This document shows, one piece after another, positions 25,036 to 32,992 of a DNA stretch of 64,000 bases. The notes beneath the pieces are model-generated. The model had not been told where the DNA came from, did not search any database, and saw nothing but the letters and a program-made list of their open reading frames with translations. The translations under genes were made by a program, and so were the position numbers. The stretch is taken from NCBI RefSeq assembly GCF_009834225.1, contig NZ_CP047176.1, positions 930,001-994,000 on the forward strand. Reading direction: 5' to 3'. The stretch comes from Rathayibacter sp. VKM Ac-2759. Lineage in GTDB: Bacteria; Actinomycetota; Actinomycetes; Actinomycetales; Microbacteriaceae. Every line of letters starts with the position of its first letter. Within the stretch, counting starts at the first letter, position 1.

Positions 25036-26054
25036 ACCGACACCCCGAGGCGGCGGCGGGCGTCGTCGAGCGTCCGGACGACCTGCACGACCTCGTCGAG
25101 CGGGTGCAGCGGCGACTCGGTGCGCCCCTCCGCCACGTACTGCGCGAGGTGCAGCGCCTCCCAGGCGAGTCCCTCGCCGCCCTGCAGGGGCGACTCGTCG
25201 CTCCAGCTGCCGCTCTCGGAGCCGCGGGTCAGCGTCACGCCGCTCGGGCTCCAGAACGACGGGTGCACGTCGATCCGCCCCTCGCCGCCGGCCACCCAGG
25301 CCGCCTGCGGAGTGTCGGCCAGCACGGTGGACGTCGCGATCGACTGCACACCGTCCGCGTGGCGTCCGACGATGGTGGCGGTGGCGTCGACCCCGGTCGA
25401 GGTGAGACTCCCCGACACCTCGGTGCTCTGCGGCGTGCCGGCGATCATCGAGACGAACGAGGAGGCGTAGACACCGACGTCGAGCAGGCCGCCGCCCGCG
25501 AGCGCCGGGTCGAAGATGCGGCTTCTCGGGTCGAAGGGGAACGCCGCGCCGAAGTCGGCCGACACCAGCGCGAGCGGGCCGACGGCGCCGTCGGCGACGA
25601 GCTGCCGGACCACGTCGGTGTGCGGCAGGTAGCGCATCCACATCGCCTCCATCGCGAAGACTCCGGCGTCCCGCGCCGCGTGCACGATCATCTCCGCCTC
25701 GCCGGGCGTGGGCGCGAAGGGCTTCTCGACCAGGATGTGCTTGCCCGCCGCGATGGCGAGCAGGGCCTGGCGGGCGTGCTCGGAGTGGGGAGACGCGATG
25801 TAGACGACGTCGACCTCGGGGTCGTTCACGACCGCGTCGTAGCCCGCGGAGGCGCGCTCGATGCCGAAGCGCCGGGCGAACCGCTCGGCGCGCTCGAGCG
25901 AGCGCGAGCCCACGGCGACGACGCGCTGGCGCGTGTGCTTCTGCAGGGCCTCGACGAAGCTGCCGGCGATCCCGCCCGGGGCGACGACCCCCCACTTCAG
26001 GACGGGCGAGTCGAGGAGGGAGGGGAGCCGGGGTTCCGGGAGCGTCAGTGCCAT
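25032..26054 (-). CDS. Gfo/Idh/MocA family oxidoreductase (dihydrodiol dehydrogenase-like)
   Basis: This 340-residue protein has a Rossmann start (LKWGVVAPGGIAGSFVEALQ), VYIASPHSEHARQALLAIAA, the catalytic ILVEKPFAPTPGEA and AMEAMWMRYLPHTD. The latter is typical of the dihydrodiol/1,5-anhydrofructose reductase branch. It probably reduces or oxidises a sugar or polyol with NADP(H). TAGCGT on the minus strand (26061-26066) lies 6 nt before the ATG, a leaderless pattern. It stands as a single gene. Confidence 0.9.
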   Translation of the reverse strand: MALTLPEPRLPSLLDSPVLKWGVVAPGGIAGSFVEALQKHTRQRVVAVGSRSLERAERFARRFGIERASAGYDAVVNDPEVDVVYIASPHSEHARQALLAIAAGKHILVEKPFAPTPGEAEMIVHAARDAGVFAMEAMWMRYLPHTDVVRQLVADGAVGPLALVSADFGAAFPFDPRSRIFDPALAGGGLLDVGVYASSFVSMIAGTPQSTEVSGSLTSTGVDATATIVGRHADGVQSIATSTVLADTPQAAWVAGGEGRIDVHPSFWSPSGVTLTRGSESGSWSDESPLQGGEGLAWEALHLAQYVAEGRTESPLHPLDEVVQVVRTLDDARRRLGVSV

Positions 26055-26140
26055 CCGTCCACGCTATCCCGTGCGCCCGCGGGGGCCGCCACCCCCTAGT
26101 GTGTGACCGCGCGCGGAGCGGTGATCGAGGGGGAGGGCAC

Positions 26141-27559
26141 ATGCCCGAGTGGTACACGCTGGGCGTCGTCGGCCTCGTGATCGTCGTCGTGGTGGTGGCG
26201 ATCGTCCGCTTCCGTCAGAACCCCGTGCTCGTGCTCGCCGTCGGTGCCGCCGCGATCGGGCTCCTCACCGGGCTCGGCCCCGTCGACACCGTCTCGACGA
26301 TGACCCGCGGCTTCGGCGACGTGATGATGGAGGCCGGACTCCTGATCGGCTGGGGCGTGCTGATCGGCGCGATGCTCAACGAGATGGGCGCCGTGGTGCG
26401 GCTCGTCGAGGGCCTGATGCGGATCTTCGGCCGCCGCGGGATCCCCTACGCGCTCGGCCTCTCGTTCGCCACGTACCTGCAGACGATCTTCGTCGACGCG
26501 CTGATCGTCATCGCGGCGCCGCTCGCGCGGAGGATCGCGCCGCGGCTCGGGCGGGAGGGCACCGGCATCGTCGCCGTGACCTTCGCCGTGGGGCTCGAGA
26601 TGGGCATCGTGATGATGGTCCCGGGCTTCGCCGCCGTCGCGCTGGCGGGGCTTCTCGGCGTGCCGCTCGGCGTGATGATGCTCGGCGGCTTCGCGGTCGT
26701 GGCGCCGACGGTCGTGGTGACGATCCTCCTGATGTCGCTCGCGTTCCGGCTGGGCTTCTGGGATCCGGCGCGCGACGAGCAGGTCGTGCTGCGCGACGAG
26801 GCCCCCGTGCTCGTGGCCGCGTCGGCCGGTGCGGCCCGACCGGCCAGCCCCGACTTCTCGGCCCCGGGGCGCGCCGCCGTCGAGACCGCGGACGCGTCGG
26901 ACGCGCCGCGTGAGCGCCCCCTCCTGCTGCTCTTCGCCCCGATGCTCCTCGCGCTGCTGCTGATCGCCTCCGAGGCCGTGCTGACCGTGGCCGGCGTCGA
27001 GGTGCCGGTCCTGCAGTTCCTCGGCGATCCCGTGATCGCCCTGCTGATCGCGGTGATCGCGACCGGAGCCGTGGGCCGCTCGGTCGTGGGCGCGAAGCGG
27101 ATCGAGAAGGCGGTCGCGAAGGGGTTCCAGGACGGCGGACAGATCTTCCTGCTCACAGGAGTCGGCGGCAGCCTCGCGGCCGTGATCGCGGAGGGCGACC
27201 TCGGTGAGCTGCTCGAGGGCTACTTCTCGGCGTCGGCGACCGCGCCGCTGCTGCTCGTCTGGCTGATGGCCGCCGTGCTGCACATCGCCGTCGGCTCGGT
27301 GACGCTCTCGGCGATCACGGCCGCGGGAGTGGTGGCGCCGGTCGCGGCGACGCTCGGCCTCGACCCGCTCCTGGTCGCGCTGGCCGCCGGCTCGGGCGCG
27401 CTCTTCTGCATCCACGTCACCTCGAACACGTTCTGGCTGCTGCAGAGCTTCCTCGGCCAGTCGGTGCGGGGTGCGCTCAAGTCGGTCACGGTCGGCGTCT
27501 CGCTGGCCTCCGTCCTCGCTCTCGGCATGACGCTGCTGCTCTCGCTCGTCCTGCGCTGA
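26141..27559 (+). CDS. GntP family organic-acid permease (gluconate:H+ symporter-like)
   Basis: This 472-residue membrane protein has 12 or more hydrophobic segments and the GntP-type motifs SFATYLQTIFVDALIVIAAPLA and GSVTLSAITAAGVVAP. An internal hydrophilic loop (~residues 225-265) is longer than in E. coli GntP. Family members import gluconate, glycerate or related hydroxy acids. GGGGAGG sits just before the ATG. It is followed after 24 nt by a creatininase-family gene, so they may form an operon; the substrate is probably a small acid or a cyclic amide precursor, which is inference. Confidence 0.88.
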   Translation: MPEWYTLGVVGLVIVVVVVAIVRFRQNPVLVLAVGAAAIGLLTGLGPVDTVSTMTRGFGDVMMEAGLLIGWGVLIGAMLNEMGAVVRLVEGLMRIFGRRGIPYALGLSFATYLQTIFVDALIVIAAPLARRIAPRLGREGTGIVAVTFAVGLEMGIVMMVPGFAAVALAGLLGVPLGVMMLGGFAVVAPTVVVTILLMSLAFRLGFWDPARDEQVVLRDEAPVLVAASAGAARPASPDFSAPGRAAVETADASDAPRERPLLLLFAPMLLALLLIASEAVLTVAGVEVPVLQFLGDPVIALLIAVIATGAVGRSVVGAKRIEKAVAKGFQDGGQIFLLTGVGGSLAAVIAEGDLGELLEGYFSASATAPLLLVWLMAAVLHIAVGSVTLSAITAAGVVAPVAATLGLDPLLVALAAGSGALFCIHVTSNTFWLLQSFLGQSVRGALKSVTVGVSLASVLALGMTLLLSLVLR

Positions 27560-27583
27560 CCGGCTTCAGGGCAGGATGGCGGC

Positions 27584-28294
27584 ATGCTGCGCGCGACTGA
27601 GCTGCCCTGGGACCGGATCCGCGACGAGGCGCCCGCGGTCGCGCTGCTGCCGTTCGGCGCACTGGAGGCCCACGGACTGCACCTCCCGCTGTCGACCGAC
27701 ACGATCGTCGCCGAGGCCGTCGCCGAGCGGACGGCCGAGCGGCTCGGCGCGCTCCTGCTCCCCGCGATCCCGTACGGAGCTACGGCCGGCACCGCGGGCT
27801 ACCCCGGCACGGTGTCGCTCGCGGCGGCCACCGTCACCGCGATCACGGTCGACATCGCCCGGGCCCTCGACGCCTCCGGGACGATGCTCGTGATCGTCAA
27901 CGGCGACTGGGGCAACCGCGCCCCGCTGCGGGCGGCCGTGGATCTGCTGGCCGCCGAGGGCGTCGAGGCGCTGCAGCTCGACTACCCGGGCTTCGAGGAG
28001 GCGGCCGGGCAGGTCCGCGAGTCGCGGCCGGCCGCTCCCGGGCTGGCGCACGCGGAGGAGCTCGAGACCTCCCTCGTGCTGGCGCTCGCACCGGAGCTGG
28101 TCCTGCCCGAGCGCTACGTCGTCTGCTACCCCGTGTTCCCGCCCGAGTTCGGCACCGTCGAGATGCCGCTTCACCCGTTCTCGGAGTCGGCGGTGTTCGG
28201 CGATCCGACGACCGCCGCTGCGGCCAAGGGGGAGGCGATCCTCGACGCGGTCGTCGAGGCGTCGGTCGCGGCGGTCCTCCGGGCGAGGGGCTGA
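27584..28294 (+). CDS. Creatininase family amidohydrolase
   Basis: This 236-residue protein has the creatininase signature LPFGALEAHGLHLPLSTDT, holding metal ligands Glu, His and Asp. It also has the IVNGDWGNRAPL variant of the NGHGGN motif and HAEELETSLVL with further metal ligands. The family includes creatininase, GTP-related formamide hydrolases (ArfB) and MftE-like peptidases. The altered NGDWGN suggests a different amide substrate. CAGGAT lies 6 nt before the ATG. Convergent with the LacI gene, stops 3 nt apart. Confidence 0.88.
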   Translation: MLRATELPWDRIRDEAPAVALLPFGALEAHGLHLPLSTDTIVAEAVAERTAERLGALLLPAIPYGATAGTAGYPGTVSLAAATVTAITVDIARALDASGTMLVIVNGDWGNRAPLRAAVDLLAAEGVEALQLDYPGFEEAAGQVRESRPAAPGLAHAEELETSLVLALAPELVLPERYVVCYPVFPPEFGTVEMPLHPFSESAVFGDPTTAAAAKGEAILDAVVEASVAAVLRARG

Positions 28295-28297
28295 GCC

Positions 28298-29305
28298 TCA
28301 GACCCGCGCGACGGCCGTGGCGCGCGCGGTCGTCGAGCGCACCACCAGCTCGACCGGGAGCTTCTCGCGCACCCGGGCGGTCGAGGGGTCGGCGAGGGCG
28401 TCGAGCAGGAGGCGTGCCGCGCGCGATCCGATCGCCACCGCCGGCTGGCTGATCGAGGTGAGGCCGATGAGCGACGCCGCCTCGATGTCGTCGAAGCCGA
28501 TCACCGAGACGTCGCCGGGCACGTCGATCCCCGCGGCGCGCAGCCGACCGATCGCTCCGATCGCGAGCTCGTCGTTGCCCGCCGCGATCGCCGTGAACGG
28601 AGTGCCGCTGCGCAGCGCCTCGTCGGCCAGCGCCGCGCCCGACTCGGTCGAGAAGTCGCCGTTCAGCATCAGCGCGTCGGGGAACGACTCGCGGAGCCCG
28701 GCGGCGCGATCGCGGGTCGACACCAGCGCGCGGGGCCCGGCGATGATCAGCACGCGCTCGTGTCCGAGGGCGGCGAGGTGCTCGCCCGCCAGGCGCCCGC
28801 CGTGGCGGTTGTCGGAGGTGACGACCGTGACGTCCTCGAGGGAGGGGAGCTCCTCGTCGGCGAGGACGAGCGGGTAGTCGGCGGCGAACGGCCGCAGCTC
28901 CTCGGCGTCGACGGGGGAGTCGCTGGCGACGTAGACGAGCCCGTCGACGGTGCGGTTGCGCAGCAGGTCGAGGTAGCGGCGGCTGCGCTGCCCGCCGATC
29001 GAGGTGCTGCAGAGCAGCACGCCGTAGTCGACGGTGGCGGCGACGAGCTCGACGCCCTTCGCGATGCGGCTGAAGTACGAGGTGGTGATGTCGGGCACCG
29101 CGACCGCGAGCAGCATGCTCCGCCCCGACTGCAGGGTGCGGGCCGCCGACGCGGGGACGTACCCCGACTGGCGGATGATCGCGAGGATCCGCTCGGCGGT
29201 CCGCGGGTTCACGGGCCGCTTGCCCGAGAGCACGTGCGACACCGTCGTGACGCTGACCCCCGCCAGCTGCGCCACCTGCTGCATGGTCGGTCTGCTCGTC
29301 GGCAT
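28298..29305 (-). CDS. LacI family transcriptional regulator of the nucleoside island
   Basis: This 335-residue regulator has a LacI helix-turn-helix (TMQQVAQLAGVSVTTVSHVLSGKRPV, residues ~6-31) with hinge helix ASAARTLQSGRS and a periplasmic-binding-protein-like effector domain (VIGFDDIEAASLIGLTSISQP). ATG 29305 is preferred over a GTG five codons upstream. Its own promoter region carries the palindrome at 29331-29344, and a second copy sits just before the divergent ABC importer operon. It probably represses both in response to a nucleoside or base; ligand unknown. Confidence 0.92.
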   Translation of the reverse strand: MPTSRPTMQQVAQLAGVSVTTVSHVLSGKRPVNPRTAERILAIIRQSGYVPASAARTLQSGRSMLLAVAVPDITTSYFSRIAKGVELVAATVDYGVLLCSTSIGGQRSRRYLDLLRNRTVDGLVYVASDSPVDAEELRPFAADYPLVLADEELPSLEDVTVVTSDNRHGGRLAGEHLAALGHERVLIIAGPRALVSTRDRAAGLRESFPDALMLNGDFSTESGAALADEALRSGTPFTAIAAGNDELAIGAIGRLRAAGIDVPGDVSVIGFDDIEAASLIGLTSISQPAVAIGSRAARLLLDALADPSTARVREKLPVELVVRSTTARATAVARV

Positions 29306-29330
29306 CGGCGCCCCCCTCACTGTGCACGGC

Positions 29331-29344
29331 GCAAATCGCTTTGC
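29331..29344. promoter_or_regulatory. LacI-type operator GCAAATCGCTTTGC upstream of the regulator
   Basis: Inverted arms GCAAA and TTTGC with a TCGC centre lie 26 nt before the regulator ATG. The form, with a central CG step, is the classic LacI/PurR operator. A near copy with centre ACGC lies 198 bp away, so looping between the two is possible. Confidence 0.75.
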
Positions 29345-29528
29345 ACCTGCCGCTCATCCCATCACATCGTCACGCGGAGGGGGTGCGCGATCGTCATTTC
29401 GCGACTCGGCCCAGAAGTCTCCCCGCTCGGCGGGCCGCGTTTCGACTCCGTTTCGTGCGGGAAAAAAGGACGTTACGAAGCGGCCGACGGCTCCACCGCG
29501 ACCCTAGGCTCGGGAAATCCTCACGGGT

Positions 29529-29542
29529 GCAAAACGCTTTGC
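29529..29542. promoter_or_regulatory. LacI-type operator GCAAAACGCTTTGC upstream of the ABC importer
   Basis: Inverted arms GCAAA and TTTGC with centre ACGC lie 24 nt before the first permease GTG, where a repressor would block initiation. A TAGGCT hexamer at 29505-29510 is a possible -10 element. With the copy at 29331 it brackets the divergent intergenic region. Confidence 0.78.
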
Positions 29543-29565
29543 GCCCGGCACCGACCGGAACCCAG

Positions 29566-30762
29566 GTGACCGTGAAAGACCTCGACCTCGCCCGCGCCGC
29601 CCAGCGCGTCTCCGTGCCCGTCGTCGCCGTGCTGCTCGCCCTCGTCATCGGCGCGATCCTGATCGCGGTCTCGGGGCGCTCGCCGGGCGACGCGATGGCG
29701 GCCATCGGGCAGGCCGCCTTCACCTGCGACCCCGGCTACTGCAACTTCGGCACCGTGCTCACCACCGCGACTCCGCTGATCATGACGACCCTCGGCGCGG
29801 TGATGGTGCTGCGTGCGGGGCTCTTCAGCATCGGCCAGGAGGGGCAGTACGGCCTCGGCGCGATCGCGGCCGTGATCGTCGGCTACCAGGTGCAGCTGCC
29901 GGGCGGTCTGCACCCGATCGCGGCGCTCGCCGCGGCGGCGGTCGCCGGTGCGCTGGTCGGTCTCGTCCCCGCGGTCTTCCGGGTGTTCCTCGGAGCGAAC
30001 GAGCTGATCGTGAGCATCATCGTCAACTCGATGGTGGCGCTGCTGCTGAGCTTCCTCATCAACTACCCGCTGCGCGACACCGGAGGCACCGCCTCCTACA
30101 CGCCCCAGATCGACGAGACCGCGCGGCTGCCGATCTTCGACACCGCGACCAAGCTCGGGGCCAACCTCGTCATCGCGCTGGCCTTCGTCGCGCTCGTCGC
30201 GGTCTACCAGTCGCGCACGACGTGGGGGTACGAGCAGCGGATGGCGGGCGAGGCGCCGGTCTTCGCCCGCTACTCGGGCATGCGCACCCGCACCGCGGTG
30301 CTGCGGGCGGCCGCCCTCGGCGGTGCGCTCGCGGGCATCGGCGGCGGCATCCAGGTCATCGGGATGAACTACCGCGTCATCGACGGGTTCCTCGACGGCA
30401 CGGGGTTCAACGGCCTCACGGCGGCGATCCTCGGAGGCACCACCGTCATCGGCGGGTCGCTCGCGGCGATCCTGTTCTCGGCCATCACGGTCGGGGCGAT
30501 CAACGGGCTCCAGATCCTGATGGGCATCCCGCGCGAGATCGGCGCGGTCATCCTCTCGCTGATGATCCTGCTCGTGGCGATCCAGACCCCGCTCGCCGGC
30601 CGCCTCGAGCTCTGGCTCAGCAAGCGGCGCGGTGCGCGCGAGATCGCGGCGCGCGCGGCCGCGGCACCACCGCCTCCCGAGCCCGTCGACACCCCGCCCG
30701 ACCCCGACCTCGTCCGCGCCCACGCGGAGCCCGAGGCCCCGACCCGCCCCCGGGAGGAGTGA
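29566..30762 (+). CDS. Nucleoside ABC transporter permease (YufP/NupP-like)
   Basis: This 398-residue permease of the BPD_transp_2 family shows VLRAGLFSIGQEGQYGLGAIAA, FRVFLGANELIVSIIVNSMVALLLS, AARYSGMRTRTAVLRAA-like coupling loop and ILGGTTVIGGSLAAI. About ten membrane segments are followed by a Pro/Glu-rich cytoplasmic tail (~355-398). It works with the second permease, BMP-family lipoprotein and double ATPase downstream to import purine or pyrimidine nucleosides. GTG 29566 is chosen by distance to the operator and family length. Confidence 0.88.
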   Translation: MTVKDLDLARAAQRVSVPVVAVLLALVIGAILIAVSGRSPGDAMAAIGQAAFTCDPGYCNFGTVLTTATPLIMTTLGAVMVLRAGLFSIGQEGQYGLGAIAAVIVGYQVQLPGGLHPIAALAAAAVAGALVGLVPAVFRVFLGANELIVSIIVNSMVALLLSFLINYPLRDTGGTASYTPQIDETARLPIFDTATKLGANLVIALAFVALVAVYQSRTTWGYEQRMAGEAPVFARYSGMRTRTAVLRAAALGGALAGIGGGIQVIGMNYRVIDGFLDGTGFNGLTAAILGGTTVIGGSLAAILFSAITVGAINGLQILMGIPREIGAVILSLMILLVAIQTPLAGRLELWLSKRRGAREIAARAAAAPPPPEPVDTPPDPDLVRAHAEPEAPTRPREE

Positions 30763-30764
30763 GC

Positions 30765-31715
30765 ATGGACTTCCTCTCGGCCTTCCTCACCCCCGAGCTG
30801 ATCCACAACGGCATCCAGCTCACCACTCCGATCCTGTTCGGTGCCCTCGCGGCGGCGCTCAGCTCGCGCGCCGGCGTCCTCAACCTGGCGATCGAGGCGA
30901 AGATGCTGGTCGGCGCCTTCGTCGGCCTCGTCGCCCTCGACGGCACGAAGTCGCAGCTGCTGGCGATCATCGTCGCCGCCGTCGCGGGCGGGATCACCGG
31001 TGCGCTGATGGCCGCCGCGCACCGGGTCGGGGTCGACCTGATCGTCTTCGCGATCGGCCTCAACATGCTCCTGCTCGAGCTCTCGATCTACCTGATGCGG
31101 CAGTTCTTCGGCGGCGTCGGAGTGTGGACGCCCGACGTCGAGACGCTGCCCGACATCCCGCTGCCGTTCCTCGAGGACGTGCCGGTGCTCGGGCCGCTCG
31201 TCAGCGGCTACAACGGGCTCGTCTACCTCGCCTTCGCGTGCGCCGCCGCCTTCGGGCTGCTCTTCCGCTACCGGCCGGGCCGCCACCTGCTCGCCGTCGG
31301 CGAGGCGCCGGGCGCGGCGAGCGCAGCGGGCATCTCGGTGCCGAAGGTGCAGACGCTGGCGCTCATCGGCTCCGGAGCGCTGGCCGCCCTCGGCGGCGCG
31401 TTCCTCACCGTCGGCGAGCTCGGGCTGTTCGCGCGCAACATGACCGACGGCGCCGGCTGGATCGCGATCACCGCCGCGCTGCTCGCCGTCAACCGACCCG
31501 TGTTCCTGGTGCCGGCCTCGCTCCTGTTCGGCTTCTCGGACGCGTTCGCGATCCGGCTGCAGAGCACGACCGATCTGCCCCAGGTGCTCGTGCAGCTGAT
31601 CCCGATGGCGGCGACGCTGATCGTCCTCGGGTTCGTCGGCTACCGCGGCCTCCGCGCGAAGGAGACCCTCGGCCTCCCGCGCCGGGCCAGGCGGCAGCTC
31701 GCGGCCGTGCGCTGA
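30765..31715 (+). CDS. Nucleoside ABC transporter permease (YufQ/NupQ-like)
   Basis: This 316-residue second permease has LTTPILFGALAAALSSRAGVLNLAIEAKMLVGAF, the typical start of this half-permease, and ASAAGISVPKVQTLALIGSGALAALGGAFL as the coupling and helix region. GGGAGGAG of the preceding coding end forms its ribosome-binding site; the gap is 2 nt. The operon order is permease, permease, binding protein, ATPase, whereas the binding protein usually comes first. A C/T-rich 84-nt spacer follows. Confidence 0.9.
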   Translation: MDFLSAFLTPELIHNGIQLTTPILFGALAAALSSRAGVLNLAIEAKMLVGAFVGLVALDGTKSQLLAIIVAAVAGGITGALMAAAHRVGVDLIVFAIGLNMLLLELSIYLMRQFFGGVGVWTPDVETLPDIPLPFLEDVPVLGPLVSGYNGLVYLAFACAAAFGLLFRYRPGRHLLAVGEAPGAASAAGISVPKVQTLALIGSGALAALGGAFLTVGELGLFARNMTDGAGWIAITAALLAVNRPVFLVPASLLFGFSDAFAIRLQSTTDLPQVLVQLIPMAATLIVLGFVGYRGLRAKETLGLPRRARRQLAAVR

Positions 31716-31799
31716 CCCCTCTGCTGCATCTCTCTCCCGCACCTCTCTCTCGCACCTCCCTCCCCAGCCCCCTCCCTGCACCCGAGACCGAAGGACACC

Positions 31800-32906
31800 A
31801 TGACCCACCGCAGCTCCGCTCCGACCGGCCGCCGCTCGCGGCAGATCGCCACCCTGGCCCTGCTCGCCGCCTCCTCGCTCGCCCTCGCCGCCTGCAGCAG
31901 CGGTGGTGGCGCCTCGGCCTCCTCGGCCGACCCCGACGCCTACTCGGTCGCGCTGGTCGGCGGCGTGGCCGGCGACCTCTCCTACACCGACTCCGCCCTG
32001 GCCGGCCTCACCGAGGCGAAGGACTCCCTCGGCGTCAGCACCACGCACATCGAGGCACCCGACGTCGCCCAGGGCGAGACCCTGCTCCGCTCGGCCATCC
32101 AGACCTCGCCCGACCTCGTGCTGAGCATCACGCTGCCGCTCGACACCGTCATCTCGATCGCCGAGCAGTACCCCGACCAGAAGATCGGGATGCCCGACCA
32201 GAGCCTCGAGGACTCCGAGATCCCCGACAACCTCGAGCTCTACACGATCAACACCCACGAGGGCTCGTTCCTCGCCGGTCTCGTCGCGGGCACGATGACG
32301 ACCACGAAGAAGGTCGGCGCGGTCGTCGGCGGCGACGCCCCCGGCCTCAACCAGTTCGCCTGGGCCTACGAGCAGGGCGTGAAGGCCGCCTGCTCCGACT
32401 GCACCGTGCAGCGCACCTACCTGAACTTCACCTTCAACGACCCGGCGCTGGGCAAGTCGACCGCGCTCGACATGCACAGCGACGGCGTCGACGTCATCTT
32501 CCAGGTCGCGGGAGGCTCGGGAACGGGCGTCATCGAGGCCGCCGAGGAGGGCGGCTTCTACGCCATCGGCGTCGACAGCGACCAGGACTCGGTCGCCCCG
32601 GGCACGGTGATCACCTCGATGATGAAGCACGTCGACGCGAACGTCCTCAACATGGTCTCCTCGGCCAAGGACGGCGACTTCACCGCCGGAGCGACGAACG
32701 TCGGCCTCGCCGACGGCGCGACCGGCCTCTCGTGGGACGAGGGCTCGACGGTCTTCGAGGACGCGCACCCCGAGCTCGCCGACACCGTCGCCGCGGCGAA
32801 GGCGTCGGTCGAGGACTACAAGGCGCAGATCCTCGACGGCAGCTTCGAGGTCTGCGACGCCCTGAACGCCCCCGACTCGGCAGCCTGCGCCCCTTACGCC
32901 GGCTAG
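31800..32906 (+). CDS. BMP family nucleoside-binding lipoprotein
   Basis: This 368-residue lipoprotein has a signal peptide and lipobox LALAACSS (Cys about residue 32). The mature part has the BMP (PnrA-like) fold: VALVGGVAGDLSYTDSALAGL, INTHEGSFLAGLVAGTMTTTKKVG, VIFQVAGGSGTGVIEAAEEGG and YAIGVDSDQDSVAPG. It captures nucleosides at the cell surface for the permeases. AAGGA precedes the ATG. It is preceded by a pyrimidine-rich spacer and followed by a hairpin (32916-32951), which could raise its level over the ATPase. Confidence 0.92.
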   Translation: MTHRSSAPTGRRSRQIATLALLAASSLALAACSSGGGASASSADPDAYSVALVGGVAGDLSYTDSALAGLTEAKDSLGVSTTHIEAPDVAQGETLLRSAIQTSPDLVLSITLPLDTVISIAEQYPDQKIGMPDQSLEDSEIPDNLELYTINTHEGSFLAGLVAGTMTTTKKVGAVVGGDAPGLNQFAWAYEQGVKAACSDCTVQRTYLNFTFNDPALGKSTALDMHSDGVDVIFQVAGGSGTGVIEAAEEGGFYAIGVDSDQDSVAPGTVITSMMKHVDANVLNMVSSAKDGDFTAGATNVGLADGATGLSWDEGSTVFEDAHPELADTVAAAKASVEDYKAQILDGSFEVCDALNAPDSAACAPYAG

Positions 32907-32915
32907 CCGCACGAC

Positions 32916-32951
32916 CGCAGGAGCCGTCGTCCCCCCGCGGCGGCTCCTGCG
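32916..32951 (+). terminator. Intercistronic hairpin after the binding-protein gene
   Basis: A perfect 11-bp stem (32916-32926 with 32941-32951) encloses a C-rich 14-nt loop in the 86-nt gap between the lipoprotein and ATPase genes. No T-run follows. Such hairpins after binding-protein genes commonly stabilise the upstream message or cause partial termination. Confidence 0.6.
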
Positions 32952-32992
32952 CCTCCACTCGACGATCCAGTCCCGTCCGGAAGGGCAGCACC